Assembly: GCF_000247695.1 (NCBI RefSeq)
Contig: NW_004624801.1
Location: forward strand, 6,225,188-6,289,187
Direction of reading: 5' to 3'
DNA: 64,000 nt
DNA from: Heterocephalus glaber
Lineage: Eukaryota; Chordata; Mammalia; Rodentia; Bathyergidae
Of this stretch, positions 1 to 12,782 are shown one piece after another. Numbering within the stretch: the first letter of the stretch is position 1; each line of letters starts with the position of its first letter. Under the pieces are notes generated by a model. It saw nothing but the letters and a program-made list of their open reading frames with translations. It made no database searches and was not told where the DNA came from. Made by a program: the position numbers and the translations under genes.

Positions 1-131
1 TAGGGAGGGCAGGGGAAGGGGGAAAAATAAGAACCAAGAGAGTATGTAAAGGTGCATATCTCCAATGATGAATGTCATTACGTTGTACACCTAAAATGTA
101 CCAATAAAAGGATATACAAAAAAAAAAAGAA
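1..131 (+). mobile_element. LINE-1 3' end with poly(A) tail (truncated by window edge)
   Basis: The GTTGTACACCT and ATGTACCAATAAAAGG strings followed by an A-rich tail resemble the 3' UTR end of rodent L1 elements. Only the end is in the window. Confidence 0.5.
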
Positions 132-690
132 GAAATGGGGAACTAAATGTCAAAATCTCTTACTCCTGTAGAATGTATTCTTAAGCATTGGAAAATGTTC
201 GACTCTCATATATTGAAAAAGAGCAATTTAACATTTTTCTGCACCCACACATGGCCTGCCTACCCCCTAGAATTAAAATGGAATATAGAGGGAAGTATTG
301 ATTATGATGTTATTTCACAACTAGAATCATACTGTAAGAGGAAACATGGTCAGAATTACCTTATGTTCAGATTTTTTACATTATGAAATAATTCTTACTT
401 GTGTTCAAAATATCAATATAAGCTTTAGGGAGTAAATGACAAATTTGGCCATACCTGTTTGTGAGGCAGGTGCAGTACCACAGCTAAATCTCATCTGAGT
501 TTTTTTTTTTTTTTAAAGTTATCAACATAAGCAATCCTGGTTTTATGTCTTAGAAGACCTGTATACCCAGAAGGCATGAATACATTTAGTACACCATGAA
601 ATTAGCAATAATAAGTGTCATAGCTATATGAAACCCTATGTCCCTTAGTTTAGTTTTTTACCAAGAGGATCTTTTCTTTTTCTTTTTTTC

Positions 691-767
691 TTTTTGGTAC
701 CGAGGATCGAACTTGGGACCTTGTGCTTGGGAGGCAGGTGGCAGCACCACTGAGCTAAATTCCCAAC
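691..767 (-). mobile_element. ID-type SINE
   Basis: Reverse orientation: GGTACCGAGGATCGAACTTG through ACTGAGCTAAAT, preceded by a T-run (poly(A) tail). Confidence 0.85.
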
Positions 768-1636
768 AGTAAAGATTATTTTTTAATGAAAAGGAAGTCT
801 GAGCATGAGGCAATTTTGACCATTTTTTCTTCTTTCTTACAGCATGGGTATAGTTGTGAAATGGTATCATAATCAATATTTCTCTCTGCATTGGGTCATG
901 TCAGGTTTATCACTCTTTTTTACTTCAGTACATTTTAAAGGAGTAAAGGATTTTGACATTGAGCTTCCCTGCTGAGATGCAAAAAGAAAGAATCCGTGTC
1001 CCTTTCATTTTTATTCACTTTCTATGGCCTCAAGGTGTCCTCCAAGTAGATTCCATTCTAGGGGAGGTGGCTGCTCACTGGAGCGAGACCTAGAAGATAA
1101 ATTAAACTAGACTATCCACCCTTTTACCTGCATGTGATGTTATCTCCTCAGGAACTTCAGTTATTCCTCCTGTAGGTATTCCTAAAGCACAAGTTACAAT
1201 TAATTTCAGCTGTAAGAATCATGTTTTATAAAAGAAAGCATTGTTAGCAGAACCAATAATCAAGAGATCGAAACCACTGCTTTCTGATTCTTTGAACAAG
1301 ATGGAGGCAGATAGATCAAAGGGCAGCACTTCCATCCTGCAGAGGAGATCACCTCTAGAAGCAAAATAGTAGCTTGGAGGAATTTTGCTCTCAAAGAAGC
1401 CTCTAAGGCACCTGTGTTAGCTACCTAATCACCTAGGCAACCTTCCTTAGCAGCAAGACGGGGCCACACTTTATTTAAGATTTAATATTAAATGTCTGTG
1501 TCTCTAAAGCTCACAGATTAAGCTTATACTCATGGGGATGAATATAAGCATGTGTTAGTAAAGGCATATTTATCACTTTCCTACATTTACATGAAGGAAG
1601 AGAAAGGCTGACTAAAATCACTTTGTTATTCTTGTG

Positions 1637-1726
1637 TTTTTTTTATTTTTTGGTACCGGGGATTGAACTCAGGTCCTTGAGCTTGCGCAGCAGGCAGCAA
1701 AACCACTAAGCTAAATCCCTGGCCCC
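1637..1726 (-). mobile_element. ID-type SINE with target duplication
   Basis: Full tRNA-like body in reverse, flanked by TTTGTTATTCTT on both sides (1,622-1,633 and 1,729-1,740). Confidence 0.93.
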
Positions 1727-3330
1727 CATTTGTTATTCTTAACAAAGCACAAGTGTATGTCACTAGCTGATTAGTATTCTCCTCTGTGAAGGGCAAACAT
1801 TTGTTGCAAGTTGCCCCAGCATGACTCCTGGAGGTAGGAGTAATCTAATAAAGTGGTTCTAAAGTTAACTCCCAACAAGTGCAATAAAAGCTTAAGGGGA
1901 GTTTCTGGCTTACTAGCAGAGAGAAAATTCATAGATAAAAGCCTAAGCCATATCAGCTCCCCCCACCCCGCAAAAAATCATTACATAGGAGTTTACAAGT
2001 TCACAAGAAAAAGTTTCAAAGTTCACAACTTATTAGCACAAGTATTTTCCTCCCCTACACACAAAATGATGAAAATCAGACCTAAGAGGAGAGGAGAGAG
2101 AGAGATATTGGGGTTCTCCCCTAAAGTAAATATGTTCCTCATCTAAGCGTCTAAGATGACTTCCCTGGTTTTGGTGTTAACAAACACTTACTTTCTATGG
2201 GCTCAACTTAAATGTCCTTAGCTAGAAAGGTTGGGGGAGTATTAGAGATCTTTCCTTTTTCTAATTTTACATGCCTGTATAAGAAAAGTGTAAAATGGTA
2301 GGGAAATATCAGAAATGAGACCAGGAAAGGAGATCTTTTCTTCTTATGCTCACAGTAAGTTATTGAGACAACTTGCTCCTGAGTCACTCTCAGCCTAGAA
2401 AGGCAAGAGTGGGGAATCTCAAGAGTTAAAATTGCCTCCTCACCAGTGGAAGATCAGACCAGAAAGGAAATTGAGGCAGAACAGGCGCAACATTTTCTCC
2501 AGAGTATAGAGAAAGATCAGGCCGGTCCGTCCCAGTGAAACTTGTCCTCCAAGTCTTCAGAATGGTTGCCAGTCTATTGCCTTTTAACTGGCAAATGGAA
2601 TCCTGTGGTTTATTAATAGGAATGTATATTTCTCAGATATACATTAGATTTCATAAAAAGACCCATTTTACAGATTTTTCTAAATTTACTTGTAGTTAAT
2701 GCTAAAGCCTGCTAGGTGGCAGGCTAACATTACCTTTTCCCTAGCACTGTTGTCTCCCAAGTCAAAACAGGTCAAAGAAAAAAATATTAGTAAATTCAGC
2801 AACTAAGTCCAAATGCAACATATGCAAAACAGGAATAGAATGTAAAATGTAAGTTTCTTTGATGGGAGATATCTTCCCATATTCTTAACTTAGAATTACT
2901 GTCATTTTAACAAAAGACAGTGTATCCTAAGAGGCAAGACCTAAGCAATTGACAAAATATAAAGTTTAAAGCATATGCAAATGACAAAAATTCAAGACAA
3001 TTTTGATTATCTAAGTGAGCCAGAAGCCAGAATCTTGAATTTATGACTCAAAAGCAAACTCTTATCTCCTTTCAATTATGTCAGTAGGAGACCTCAAAAT
3101 GATATAGGGTGTATGACCTATGGCATTCCAAATAATATAAGGGAAATATTATAGCTCTCAACCGGGTAGATGAATAGCGGAGGTTAGGAGTAGGAAGAAT
3201 TTATTGAGAGAAAGATAGCTTCTGTCTAACAGGAACAGAGGGGGTTCAAAAAATGGGTCACCCACCAACCCTACTTTTCAAAGCTGTTGTATTGACCAAA
3301 GCCACAAAGTGAGGCTGATTCCAGGGGGGA

Positions 3331-3500
3331 CAAAACTATAGTCAACTAATAAGATTACAAGTACAGTATAGTCACTTAGATAATATTGATCCAGTGGGAA
3401 ATCACAAGGTGGATATGAGGTGGGTCAAATCTATGGTCAACAAATAAGATTATAACAAGTATAGTCTCTTTGGTAATATTGATTAAATAGGGATCAAATG
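3331..3500. repeat. Imperfect direct duplication of about 70 bp
   Basis: CTATAGTCAACTAATAAGAT at about 3,337 and CTATGGTCAACAAATAAGAT at about 3,431 head two similar stretches that both continue through TATAGTC and ATAATATTGAT-like blocks. Neighbouring sequence from 3.1 to 4.4 kb is not assigned to any element I know. Confidence 0.7.
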
Positions 3501-3971
3501 AAGAAGCAAGTCAAATAGTAAGTATACATAAACTGAACAAAGATTTTTCAGGACGGAATGGACTGGGGGGGTTGGTCCCCACCTAAGGTGATTGATGCCT
3601 ATTTAGAATATCAATCTCTGCTGTTTATCCCTAGGGGAAGTATGTGAGTGTCATCATTTCTCTTTTTCCTGAAGCCTGGCCTTCACTGAATGTGCTTCCA
3701 GCCACAATTGTCCTTTGTGCTGAGGGCCCAGCCCTGTCTAACTGCCTGTAATATTTATAACTAACTTAGCTGTCTACAGTAGCAGCCCTGGAGAGAGGTG
3801 GTCCTCCCATGGTAGGGACAGTACAGTATGCCAGGTGGAGGACCAGCCAGGGCTGGCGACTCTCAGGACAGGAGAGGTGAAAGACCAGAGGTCCTTTCCC
3901 TGGGGTCCTCCACACACCTATCTTGGCACATGAGGCTGGGAGTCAGATGTGATCTTGTTCAATAAAATTTA

Positions 3972-4697
3972 GAGGCCTATAATCCCAGCACTCTGGGAAG
4001 CTGTCTCAGCAAAAAAAAAAAAAAATCACACCATGAAACTGTCCAAATTAAAGGAATCTTTTTAATGGCCGGTGACCAAGGACGAACTTGAGCTCCCATC
4101 TTCCTTGGTACCAATTAAACAGGGAAGCCCAGTTTTTAAAGGGAAAAACCACACAATAGAATGTCATGATCTCATCTTTGAGGCAGCACAGGGGTACAGA
4201 AGCAGATTACAAGTTAGTTAAAATCCAATTTGGGGGACCCAGCAGGAAATTCCTATCCTTATAGTTAGGGCCACAGTATAACATGTCCTGTCCTTTGATC
4301 TCAACCACAAAGTAAGCTATGTGCTTGTTAACTTATCACTTTGAACAAGCAGTCCAGGAAGGAAAAGGGGTAAAGTTCAGGTGCAGGTGCAGGGGGAGAT
4401 TCTGGTTAACTCTCTTACTTCAGCTGAAACAGGAGGATTAAAAGTTTGAGCCCCCGCCTAGGATATTTATTTATTTGTTTTTCTGAGACAGTCTCATCAT
4501 GTAGCCCAGGCTACCCTCAAACTTGCAGTGATCCTCCTGCCTCAGCCTCTGCACCACCACTTGCAGAAGTGGGCAATTTAGTGACCTAGCAAGACCCTGT
4601 CTTAAAATTTAACAAAAGACTGGGGGCGGGGGGGAGCTGGAGACACAGCTCAGTATAAATGCCCTGGGTTCAGTTCCCATTTCAGAAACAAACAAAA
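3972..4697. mobile_element. Cluster of B1 fragments and a B1-ID composite with a nested inverse B1
   Basis: Holds a truncated plus-strand B1 (3,972-4,025). A plus-strand B1-ID composite (about 4,420-4,697) is opened by a minus-strand B1 at about 4,470-4,560. The stretch 4,026-4,420 between them has no assigned feature. Confidence 0.7.
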
Positions 4698-4737
4698 GTC
4701 CTAGAGGCAGAGTCATGCCTGTTACACAGACCTTTAT

Positions 4738-4820
4738 TTTATTCCTTTGTCGTGGGCAGGACAGAACCCAGGGCCTCACGCATGCTAGGCAAGTGCTCCA
4801 CCAGAGCCTCATCCCAACCC
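4738..4820 (-). mobile_element. ID-type SINE, older
   Basis: CAGGGCCTCACGCATGCTAG and AAGTGCTCCACCAGAGC are a diverged reverse ID body. Confidence 0.65.
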
Positions 4821-6472
4821 TCAAAAGATTCTCAAAGCCACGTACACTGGGTGAGCTCACCCTGAAGCCCTGCTGTCCACCCTCCTCCGCCCCAGCTTGG
4901 GAATGTAGTCTGGCTCAGGACACAGCAGTCCATTCATTTCCATGTTATCTACAACTGCTTTCTGCTTACAGCGACACAGGTGACCCCTGCAGCAGAGGCC
5001 GCTGGCCACAAAGCCTATGTGTTTGCTGCCTGTTTCTTTTATGCAAAAGGGTTCCACAGTGATCTCAGTTGTATAAAGATAAAATGTGTATGTGTTTGAT
5101 ACAGATGGTGATCATCTCCATTGTGTTACAGTACTAGAGGTTATCTTTTCTATTTCTGGTTTTACACTTCTTTTCTGAAGTTTCCAAATTAAACAGTTTA
5201 CATTGATAGTCTATTCTTCATGCGGTTTATTAAAGAATGGAGCACTGCATTTCTCTTTTCCTTACTGAAGATGTGAGGGTCCAGACGCTGCCGATTTCAG
5301 CTGCCAGGAGGGGCCCAAGGTCTTGCAACTGGTGAGGACAGAGAGCTTGTGACCCAAGGCGACAGACATCTCACACGTGGCACAGTGCCTGGCTGAGGGC
5401 CGATCCCAGTTCCCATTTCATTTTCCCAGCATTTTGTCTTCAACATGATTTCTGGAGATTTCACGATGACCCCAGAGTGAAAGACTTCTCAGTGAATGTC
5501 TAGTCTCGAACACTGTTATAGATGGCACACATGAACCCACTCATTTAAATAGGCTTTTTTTGTTGCTGTGAGGAAAAGAGAAGTTTATTCCAGTGAACAG
5601 GGACTAAAATCAGGGAGATTCTATTTGCTAGCAGGGAAGGAAAACATATAGATTTTGGTAAGGGGATATAATCATAAGGAATGTTTATGACTTGGATGCC
5701 CAAGGACGGTCTGCTCAGGTGCGTAGACAGTCACTGGATTTCTTGGCACCAGGGGGTTCTATACTTCCTCTTGAGTCCCTTTGTCCTGTTTACTGAGAAG
5801 CTGCTGTTTGCTGAAAGCAGCCCATTTGTTGCCTCATTTTTTTAGAAGAGGCCTAACACACACTACAACCACTTGCTTATCAACATCTTCCAGCCCTGTA
5901 CTTGGTTTATCCCATCCCACTTCTTCACTCCTACACAAGTTTTCTGCCACCATCCTTATTTCTGCCCTTAAATGATGGAATTAATTTGCTAGGGCCGTCA
6001 TACCAAAATGCCACAATCTGGGTGGTTTGAACCACAGAGATGTAAGCAGAGTGTGCCAGTGCACACCTGTAGAAGACATTCCTCAAGTAACCATGGAGTT
6101 CCGGTCCAGGTGCTGAGACTAGGTCGGTAACTGAATTAGTTACTAAATGAGGAACTTCATATGGTGTGTATGTGACAATATTCAGAACAAAGAAATGACA
6201 AAGGGAACTCTAACTTGATGATTTTGCTTTTATTTGCATAACACTTTCACGCAGTACTGTACTGTGTAACAGAACATAAAACTACAGTACTGGGCTGAAT
6301 AGTACAATCAGCAAAAATTACAGTACCATATAAACAAGGTGTACCATACAAAAAAAAGATACTGAGGCACTGTAAACAAGATATATAGAACTGTAAAAAA
6401 AAGTCGTAAGTCTGAACAGCATGCTTCGGTTGTAAGTTCGGACAGTCATTAAACAGGTAGGTCATTAAATGA

Positions 6473-7440
6473 ATATTTGTAATCCCCCACCCTGGAGGCT
6501 GAGGTAGGAGGATTACCATTAGTTCAAGGAAGGCCTGGGCTACATAGGGAGTTGCCTGGACCACATAGCAAGACCCTGTCTCAAAACAAACAAACAGCAA
6601 CAGAAACAATCTATTTTCTCATTTCTGGAGACTGGAAGTCCAAGATCAAGCTGTCCAAAGAGTTGGGTTCTCCTGAGGCCTCTTTCCATGGCTTGCAGAC
6701 AGCTGCCCGCTCTTCACCTTCACATGATCTGTGTCTGTGTCCTGAACTCCTCCTCCTCTTAGCAAGGGCACCAGTCATACATATGCTGTTGGGGTAAATT
6801 ATCTCCTTAAAGACCCTATCCCCAGCCACAAGCTATGGCCCAGACCTATAACCCCAGCACACTCAAGAGGCTGAGGCAGGAGGATCACTAACCAGCCTAG
6901 CCTGGGCAACTTAGCAATTTAATGAGACCCTGTGTCAAGGTATAAAATAAGAACTGGCACAATGACACATGCCTGTAATCCCAGCATTCTACAGACTGAG
7001 ACAGGAGGATCATCAAGTTCAAGTACTGTCTGGGCAATCTGGTGACATAGTGAGAGCTTGTCACAAAACAAAATATAAAAAGGGTTGGGTATGTACCTCA
7101 GTGAGAGGGCCCTGGGTTCATTCCTCAGGACATCAAACAAACAAATAAATAGTAGCCAGGCGTGGTGGTACATCCCTGTAATCCCAGCACTCAGAAGCCT
7201 GAGGTAGGAAAATTGCAGCAAGTATGAGATCGACTTGAACTACATAGCGAGACTGAGTCTCAAAAAATGAACAAATAAAAAAATAAATAAAATTGTGGGT
7301 GTGGCTTGGTGTTAGACCCTGAGTTTAATTCCCAGCACAGTAAATAAATAAATAAATAAATAAATTTTTAAAAAGGGCTGGGGATATAGCTTAGTGCTAA
7401 GACCCTGCATTCAGACCCTAGTACCTAAAACAAAAACTAC
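6473..7440 (+). mobile_element. Array of B1 and ID composite SINEs, same orientation
   Basis: At least four plus-strand B1 bodies (near 6,473, 6,838, 6,955 and 7,152), several followed by an A-run and an ID-like tail. Unique sequence at 6,605-6,835 separates the first two. A short (AAAT)n tract is at 7,343-7,366. Confidence 0.85.
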
Positions 7441-7515
7441 CCCCAAGTACAATCACATTCCAGGGTTCTAGGAATTAGGGGTTTTTTTGGTTTTATTTAT
7501 TTATTTATTTATTTT

Positions 7516-7678
7516 TTTGTGCCGGGGATTGAACTCAGGTCCTTGCACTTGCACAGCAGGAGGCGAAACCACTGAGCTAAATCCCGGGCCTTTTTTTGGT
7601 TTTTTTGATACTGGGAATTGAACTTGGGACTTTGCACTTGCCAGGCAGGTGCAGTGCCACTAAGCTAAATCCCCAGCC
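7516..7678 (-). mobile_element. Two adjacent ID-type SINEs, same orientation
   Basis: Two reverse bodies in tandem: 7,516-7,591 (GCCGGGGATTGAACTC) and 7,592-7,678 (GATACTGGGAATTGAAC). A TTTA repeat precedes the first. Confidence 0.88.
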
Positions 7679-7810
7679 GGGGATTAGGATTTTAATATAT
7701 GAATATGTCAGGAGGCACACAGTTCAACCCATGACACTAAAGTATATTTTGAAATATATCTTATATTTATTAAAAGATATATAAAACTTCTTGTTCTTAA
7801 TTGTTGTTGT

Positions 7811-8125
7811 TATTCTTTCAGACAGGGTCTCGTTTTGCAGTCCAGGCTGACCTTGAACTCTCTATGTAGCCCAGGCTGCCCTTCTGGTGATTCTCCTGCC
7901 TCAGCCTCCTGAGTGCTAGGATTACAGATGTGTCCAACCACACCCAGTCTGTTCTTAGTTTTAGAATCAGGTTAGTAAAGCACTTTTTTTTTGCATTCTA
8001 GAAAACAAAATCCACACTTATCAAATTATTTTTACTTTTGGGGCGAGGGTGCTGGGACTTCAATAACCAGGGCCTCATGAATGGTAGACAAGTGCCCCAC
8101 CACTAAGCCACATCCCCAGAGCTGT
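7811..8125 (-). mobile_element. B1 SINE followed by an old ID body
   Basis: Reverse B1 at 7,811-7,952 (GACAGGGTCTCG, CAGCCTCCTGAGTGCTAGGA) and a diverged reverse ID at about 8,030-8,125. Confidence 0.8.
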
Positions 8126-8580
8126 TTTTATTTTTTGTCTTTATTACTGGTGCACTCCTGTTCTCCACTGACAACCTGCACTGTTTGCCTCGCTGTGGAG
8201 ACAAAGTGAGAGCCAGCCAATGTCTTTTTGTCTTGTAGCAACCCTGATCCCACTGACTCCCCTGAAGTTTCTAAGTGCAGTCAGCCCGAGGAAGCCCTCT
8301 GGCCACTGGAGCCCCTTTCAGGGCAGGCCAGAAGGTCCAGGTTCTAATCCTCGATCTCCTCATTGCTCACGGGACAACTCTGCCAGCTGCTGTCCTGGTG
8401 GCTACCACAGTTTCCTGGCGGGAACAGGCCTCAACTGCCCACAACCCCCTGAATCGTCTTTCCTTTCCTTTTTTCTCCCACTGGTGCTTGCTGGTTTCAC
8501 TTCTCAAATCAATTACTGTACTCGTATCCCATACTTGAATCAACCTCTGCTTCTAGGGAACCTCAGTCTAAATCAAGACT

Positions 8581-8790
8581 ATGCTGGGTGTGGTGGTGTG
8601 CACCTGTAATCCCAGCACTTGGGAGGCTGAGGCAGGAGATCGACACAACTTTGAGACCAGCCTGGGCTACATAGTGAGACCATGTCTCTAAAAAAAAAGT
8701 CTTTGACGGGGCTGGGGTATAGCTGAGTGGTAAAGCACTTGTCTAGCAGGGGTGAGTCCCTGAGTGTCATCCCCAACACAGCAAAAGAAT
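8581..8790 (+). mobile_element. B1-ID composite SINE
   Basis: GTAATCCCAGCACTTGGGAG, then an A-run and GGGGCTGGGGTATAGCTGAG with an ID tail. Confidence 0.9.
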
Positions 8791-8883
8791 AAAACAAAAA
8801 ACTTTTAGATTTTCTTTGGCCGTTTTCATTTTCTTTGTTTTAATTCTCTTTTTATTTTAATATTTATTTATTTATTTATTTAT

Positions 8884-8960
8884 TTTGGTGCCGGGGATCG
8901 AACTTGGGTCCTTGCGCTTGTGCAGCAGGCAGCAAAACCACTGAGCTAAATCCCTGGCCC
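8884..8960 (-). mobile_element. ID-type SINE with target duplication
   Basis: Reverse body GGTGCCGGGGATCGAACTTG. TTAATTCTCTTTTTA-like sequence flanks it on both sides. Confidence 0.92.
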
Positions 8961-9658
8961 TTAATTCTCTTTTTAAAACCAGGCTGACCCTTGAGACTCC
9001 AGACCTGCAGGAGGTCTCCTGACGGGAAGGAAAACAGCTCTGCCAGCCACAAGGTAACATCCTCCATATCCACCACAGCCCTGTTTCCATTTTCTAGTAT
9101 TTAAAAAATGACTGGGCTGCAGGTTCAGCATGAATTCTGAAAAGATGATGCCTCTTTTCAGGAGACCAGGAGACCAAAGGTGCCCCGAGCTTGGGGCTGG
9201 AGAGAGGTACTGTCAAGGGCAAACAGGAGGAAATCAAGAGGCAGTGGTCTTTACGGCCACTGAGTCCTTTTTCCAAGGGATCCACTGTTTGGAAGACAAG
9301 GTCAATCTTTGCAACAAAAGAAAACATTTCAGACAGTAACTCGGGAATTGTTTTTTGTTGGTGCTGGGATGGAGTCCAAGCACCTCTGAGCTATACCCCC
9401 ATCTCTAATAATTCAAGAGTTTTCCAACTGTGGTACCCTACTCCAACTCAAACTTTGGAAAACTATGAGTCTTTCCCTGTTTTCTTTCCCCGAGCAGGTC
9501 TCAGCAAGCTGAGACCGGATGATCTTTATTTCTAAAAATAATACCAACTTGGATCTCTAAGCTGATTCTCTCGATAGGATACCAGAAACCATGCTGGGGA
9601 TGAGGGCAAGATACTGGCTAGACAGAGCCAAGCACGCCGGGAGTGACCCTCCCTAACT

Positions 9659-9940
9659 TCAGCAAGGACAGTGGTAGATGGCAGCTGCCACGGTGACCGC
9701 AGGAGAATCCGAAATGGAACCGCAAGGTCCAGAGTCCTCGGCTGGACAGAGGCCTCCTCTATTGCGGGGCTCTAGCAGCTCCTGGTGGGAGCCTTTGAGG
9801 CATTTCGGGGAGTCCCCAGTACCCACATATCCTTGAAGACTTTGCCAGTAGAAATCATCTAGTTCCTTCTGATAACTCCTCTGGGTACACCGCAACATTT
9901 CTGCCAAATGAGGTTTCTGTTTTTTGGGTGTTTTTTTTTT
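9659..9940 (-). other. Unrecognised open frame, possibly part of an exon or a retrocopy
   Basis: The minus strand is open across about 90 codons after a TTTGGCAG, including RSYQKELDDFYWQSLQGYVG. Downstream on the same strand there is an AATAAA at about 9,530. I do not recognise the protein. It could be chance, an old retrocopy or a terminal exon; its composition is less repetitive than neighbouring shadow frames. Confidence 0.2.
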
Positions 9941-10199
9941 AAATAAATTTATTATCAAACACACACATACATACAAAAATTAAAACCATTCAAAGAAGAA
10001 CAATGCAAGGTAAAAAACCTATAATAATATTCAAATACAGTAGAACTCAACCAAAACAAAACTGAAAAGCACTTAAACATTTTTCCATATAACTTAAAAA
10101 AACATCTCAAGCACCGACAAGACACCAGAGGATGTGATTTGTTTCAGAAAGGGCCCCAAAACCAACACTGAACAGATAATGATCTGGAAAAAAGCTCCA

Positions 10200-11640
10200 G
10201 TTAGTTAGCAGATTCCACATAAGCCAAACTTCTCCCTATTTTAAATTTCAATACAGTCATATGACACGCAATGGAAACACAATCCGAGAAATATGTTATT
10301 AGGCCATTTCATCCGTGTGTATCCTTATTTACACTTTCAGTTTCTCACACTAGAGAAACTATTTGGTATTTACACATGTGTGTCCTATTTATTTCACTTA
10401 AGAGGATGGCCTCGCTGTGCATCCATTTAGCTATAAATATCTCTAGTTTCTCGTTCTTTATGGCTGAGTAGTATTCCATTTTATTTTTAAAAAAACACAT
10501 CTTCTTTATCCAGCTTCCAGTTAATGGACACCTGGGTTGTTTCCAAGCTTTAGCTATTAAAAACTGTGCACCTAGGGCCGGGTATTTAGCTCAGTGGTTC
10601 TGCAGCCTGCATCACGTGCACAAGGTCCTGAGTTCGATCCCTGGTACCAAAAAAACCCCCAACAAAACTGTGCAGCTATAAACATGGGTGCACATATATC
10701 ACTGCGGTATGATTCTTTTAATTCTTTGGGGAAGATCCCCAGCAGGGGAATAGCTGGGTCAAATGGGACCTCTAGCCCGAGTTCTTTGAGGTATCTCCAT
10801 ACTGGCTTCCACAGTGGTTGCACCAGTTTGCACTCCCACCAGCAAGGGAGAAGGGTTCCTTTCTCCCCACACCCCCACCAGCATTTGTTATTGGTTGATT
10901 TCTTGATAGCAGCCATTCTTTCTGGGGTGAGGTGGAATCTCAGTGTTGTTTTCATCTGCATCTCTCGAATGACGAGTGATGTTGAACGTTTTTTCATATA
11001 TTTATTTGCTGCTTTTACTTCTTTGAGAAATGTCTGCTCATTTCAGATGCCCATTTTTGAATTGGGTCTTTGAATTTGGGGAGTCTGATTTTTCTCAGTT
11101 CTTTATATATTCTAGATAGTAGTCCTTTGTCTGAGTACAGCTGCTAAAATTTTTTCCCACATTGTAGGTTGTCTCTTAGCTCTGTTGGTGGTTTCTCTTG
11201 CAGTGTAGAAGCTTTTTAATAAGAAGAGATCCCAGTTGTTGATTCTTTGTGCAAGTTCCCATGCCACTGAGGTTTTGTTCATAAAATCTTTTTCTATACC
11301 AATGCCTTCAAGAGTTCTACCTAATTTATCTTCCAGCAAATTTAGTGTTTCTGTCTTAATATTTAAATCTTTAATCCACTTTGATCTTAATTTAGTGCAT
11401 GGTGATAGGTGTGGGTCTAGTTTTAATCTTTGGCAGGTTGAAATCCAGTCTTCCCAACACCATTTATTAAATAGGCTATCCTTCCTACAATGAGGATGGT
11501 TGGCTCCTTTGTCAAAGATGAGGTGGCTGTGCATATCTGTAGTTGTTTCTGCATCTTCTAATCTAATCCACTGATCCTCGGGTCTGTTTCTTTGCCAGTA
11601 CCATGCTGTTTTTATCACAGTAGCTTTGTAGACTGCAGGG
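10200..11640 (-). mobile_element. 5'-truncated LINE-1, ORF2 C-terminal part, interrupted by a SINE
   Basis: The minus strand encodes characteristic L1 ORF2 blocks: [70 protein letters not shown] and [11 protein letters not shown]. The end-of-ORF2 segment corresponding to YYSAIKN is at about 10,470. Frame breaks are present, so it is a dead copy. An ID-type SINE sits inside it at 10,574-10,652 with AAAACTGTGCA on both sides. Confidence 0.93.
10574..10652 (+). mobile_element. ID-type SINE inserted into L1
   Basis: TATTTAGCTCAGTGGTTCTG (A box) and GTTCGATCCC (B box), then an A-run. AAAACTGTGCA is duplicated around it. Confidence 0.93.
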
Positions 11641-11721
11641 TGCGTAGGTAGGAGGCTGCCTGGGGAGCCACCTCTTCCAGCTCTGTGACCTTCCTTGGCA
11701 AACAGAGCTGCACTCCGCCTC

Positions 11722-12105
11722 CTGTTTTTTAGTTTCTTTGAGACAGAGCCTCGCTCTGTAGCTCAGGCTGGCCTCACTTGCTGCAATCCTAAGATTCCAG
11801 GTGTGCCCCCACCACGGCTGACTCCCAGTTACTCCTCTGGATAACAGGATAACAATAATTCCTTGTTCAGAGGGTTTTGTGGGTTAAGCAGTTGGAACAG
11901 AACCTGGTGATACTTGTTATTAGGTGACATGAGATGGGAATAGTTGTATCTATTCATTAGTCTGGGCCAATCAAGAAAACAACCATACTCTGTATGCTGA
12001 CAAATAATTTATGTTATTTGCTTATTTATTGGTGCAGGGGATTGAACATACAGCCTCCCGTGTGCTAGGGAAGTACTCTGCTACTGAGCTCCGTCTCTGG
12101 CCCTA
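11722..12105 (-). mobile_element. B1 fragment and old ID SINE
   Basis: Reverse B1 at 11,722-11,820 (GAGACAGAGCCTCGC) and a reverse ID at about 12,020-12,105 (GGGATTGAACATACAGCC), with unique sequence between. Confidence 0.7.
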
Positions 12106-12571
12106 ACACATAATTTAATATGGGGAATCAGGTAAACGGGGGTTGCAGTGCAGGACAGAAATGGCAGGAAGCAGACACTGGGAGACCACCAGCCAAACAA
12201 CAAGCAAGCGAGCGAGCAAAAACAGCTCACGCATGAGTGAGGTGTCCCTGCGGAGGGTAGAAGTTGGCACTTAGGACCCTCCCAGACCCTGTCCTCTGCA
12301 TCTCCCCCTGCATCGGCTACTGATTTGCAGCCTTTTGCTCTGCTAACCCCACAGAAGCGAATTCAGCACTTTCCTGCGTTCGGTGTCATTCTAGTGAATT
12401 ACTGGACCTGGGCTGGGCAGTGGGAATCTCCCAGAATTGTAGCCAACGAGGCAAAAGGAAGGACCCTGGAACTTGTGGCTGGCATCTCAAGTGAGGACAG
12501 CCTGGGGGAGGACTGTGTTGTCACCTGTGGCATTTGACCTGACTCCAGGTAGTTGGTATTAGAAGTCAACA

Positions 12572-12661
12572 CAGGGCTGGGGATTTAGCTCAGTGATTTC
12601 GCTTCCTGCTGCGCAAGTGCAGGGACCTGAGTTCGATCCCCGGTACCAAAAAAAAAAAAAA
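12572..12661 (+). mobile_element. ID-type SINE with target duplication
   Basis: GGGGATTTAGCTCAGTGATT ... GTTCGATCCCCGGTACC and a poly(A) tail; AGAAGTCAACACA/AGAAATCAACACA flank it. Confidence 0.93.
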
Positions 12662-12782
12662 ACCAAGAAATCAACACAACTCTCCTCTCCCAACCCAGAA
12701 GGAAGGAGCGGGGCTTGGGGGTGAGCCGGTGTCTTAATGAGAGGCCTTCCACTTGACTGGCCGTTCATTTGTTCCTTTTTTT

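Larger units (their letters stand above)
132..3960. other. AT-rich gene-free stretch
   Basis: Apart from the two ID SINEs at 691-767 and 1,637-1,726, a weak SINE remnant near 460-500 and the direct duplication at 3.3-3.5 kb, nothing is recognisable. Confidence 0.5.

Noticed and set aside
10572..11618. Host coding gene on the minus strand
   Set aside because: The peptides are L1 ORF2 C-terminal sequence with frame breaks.
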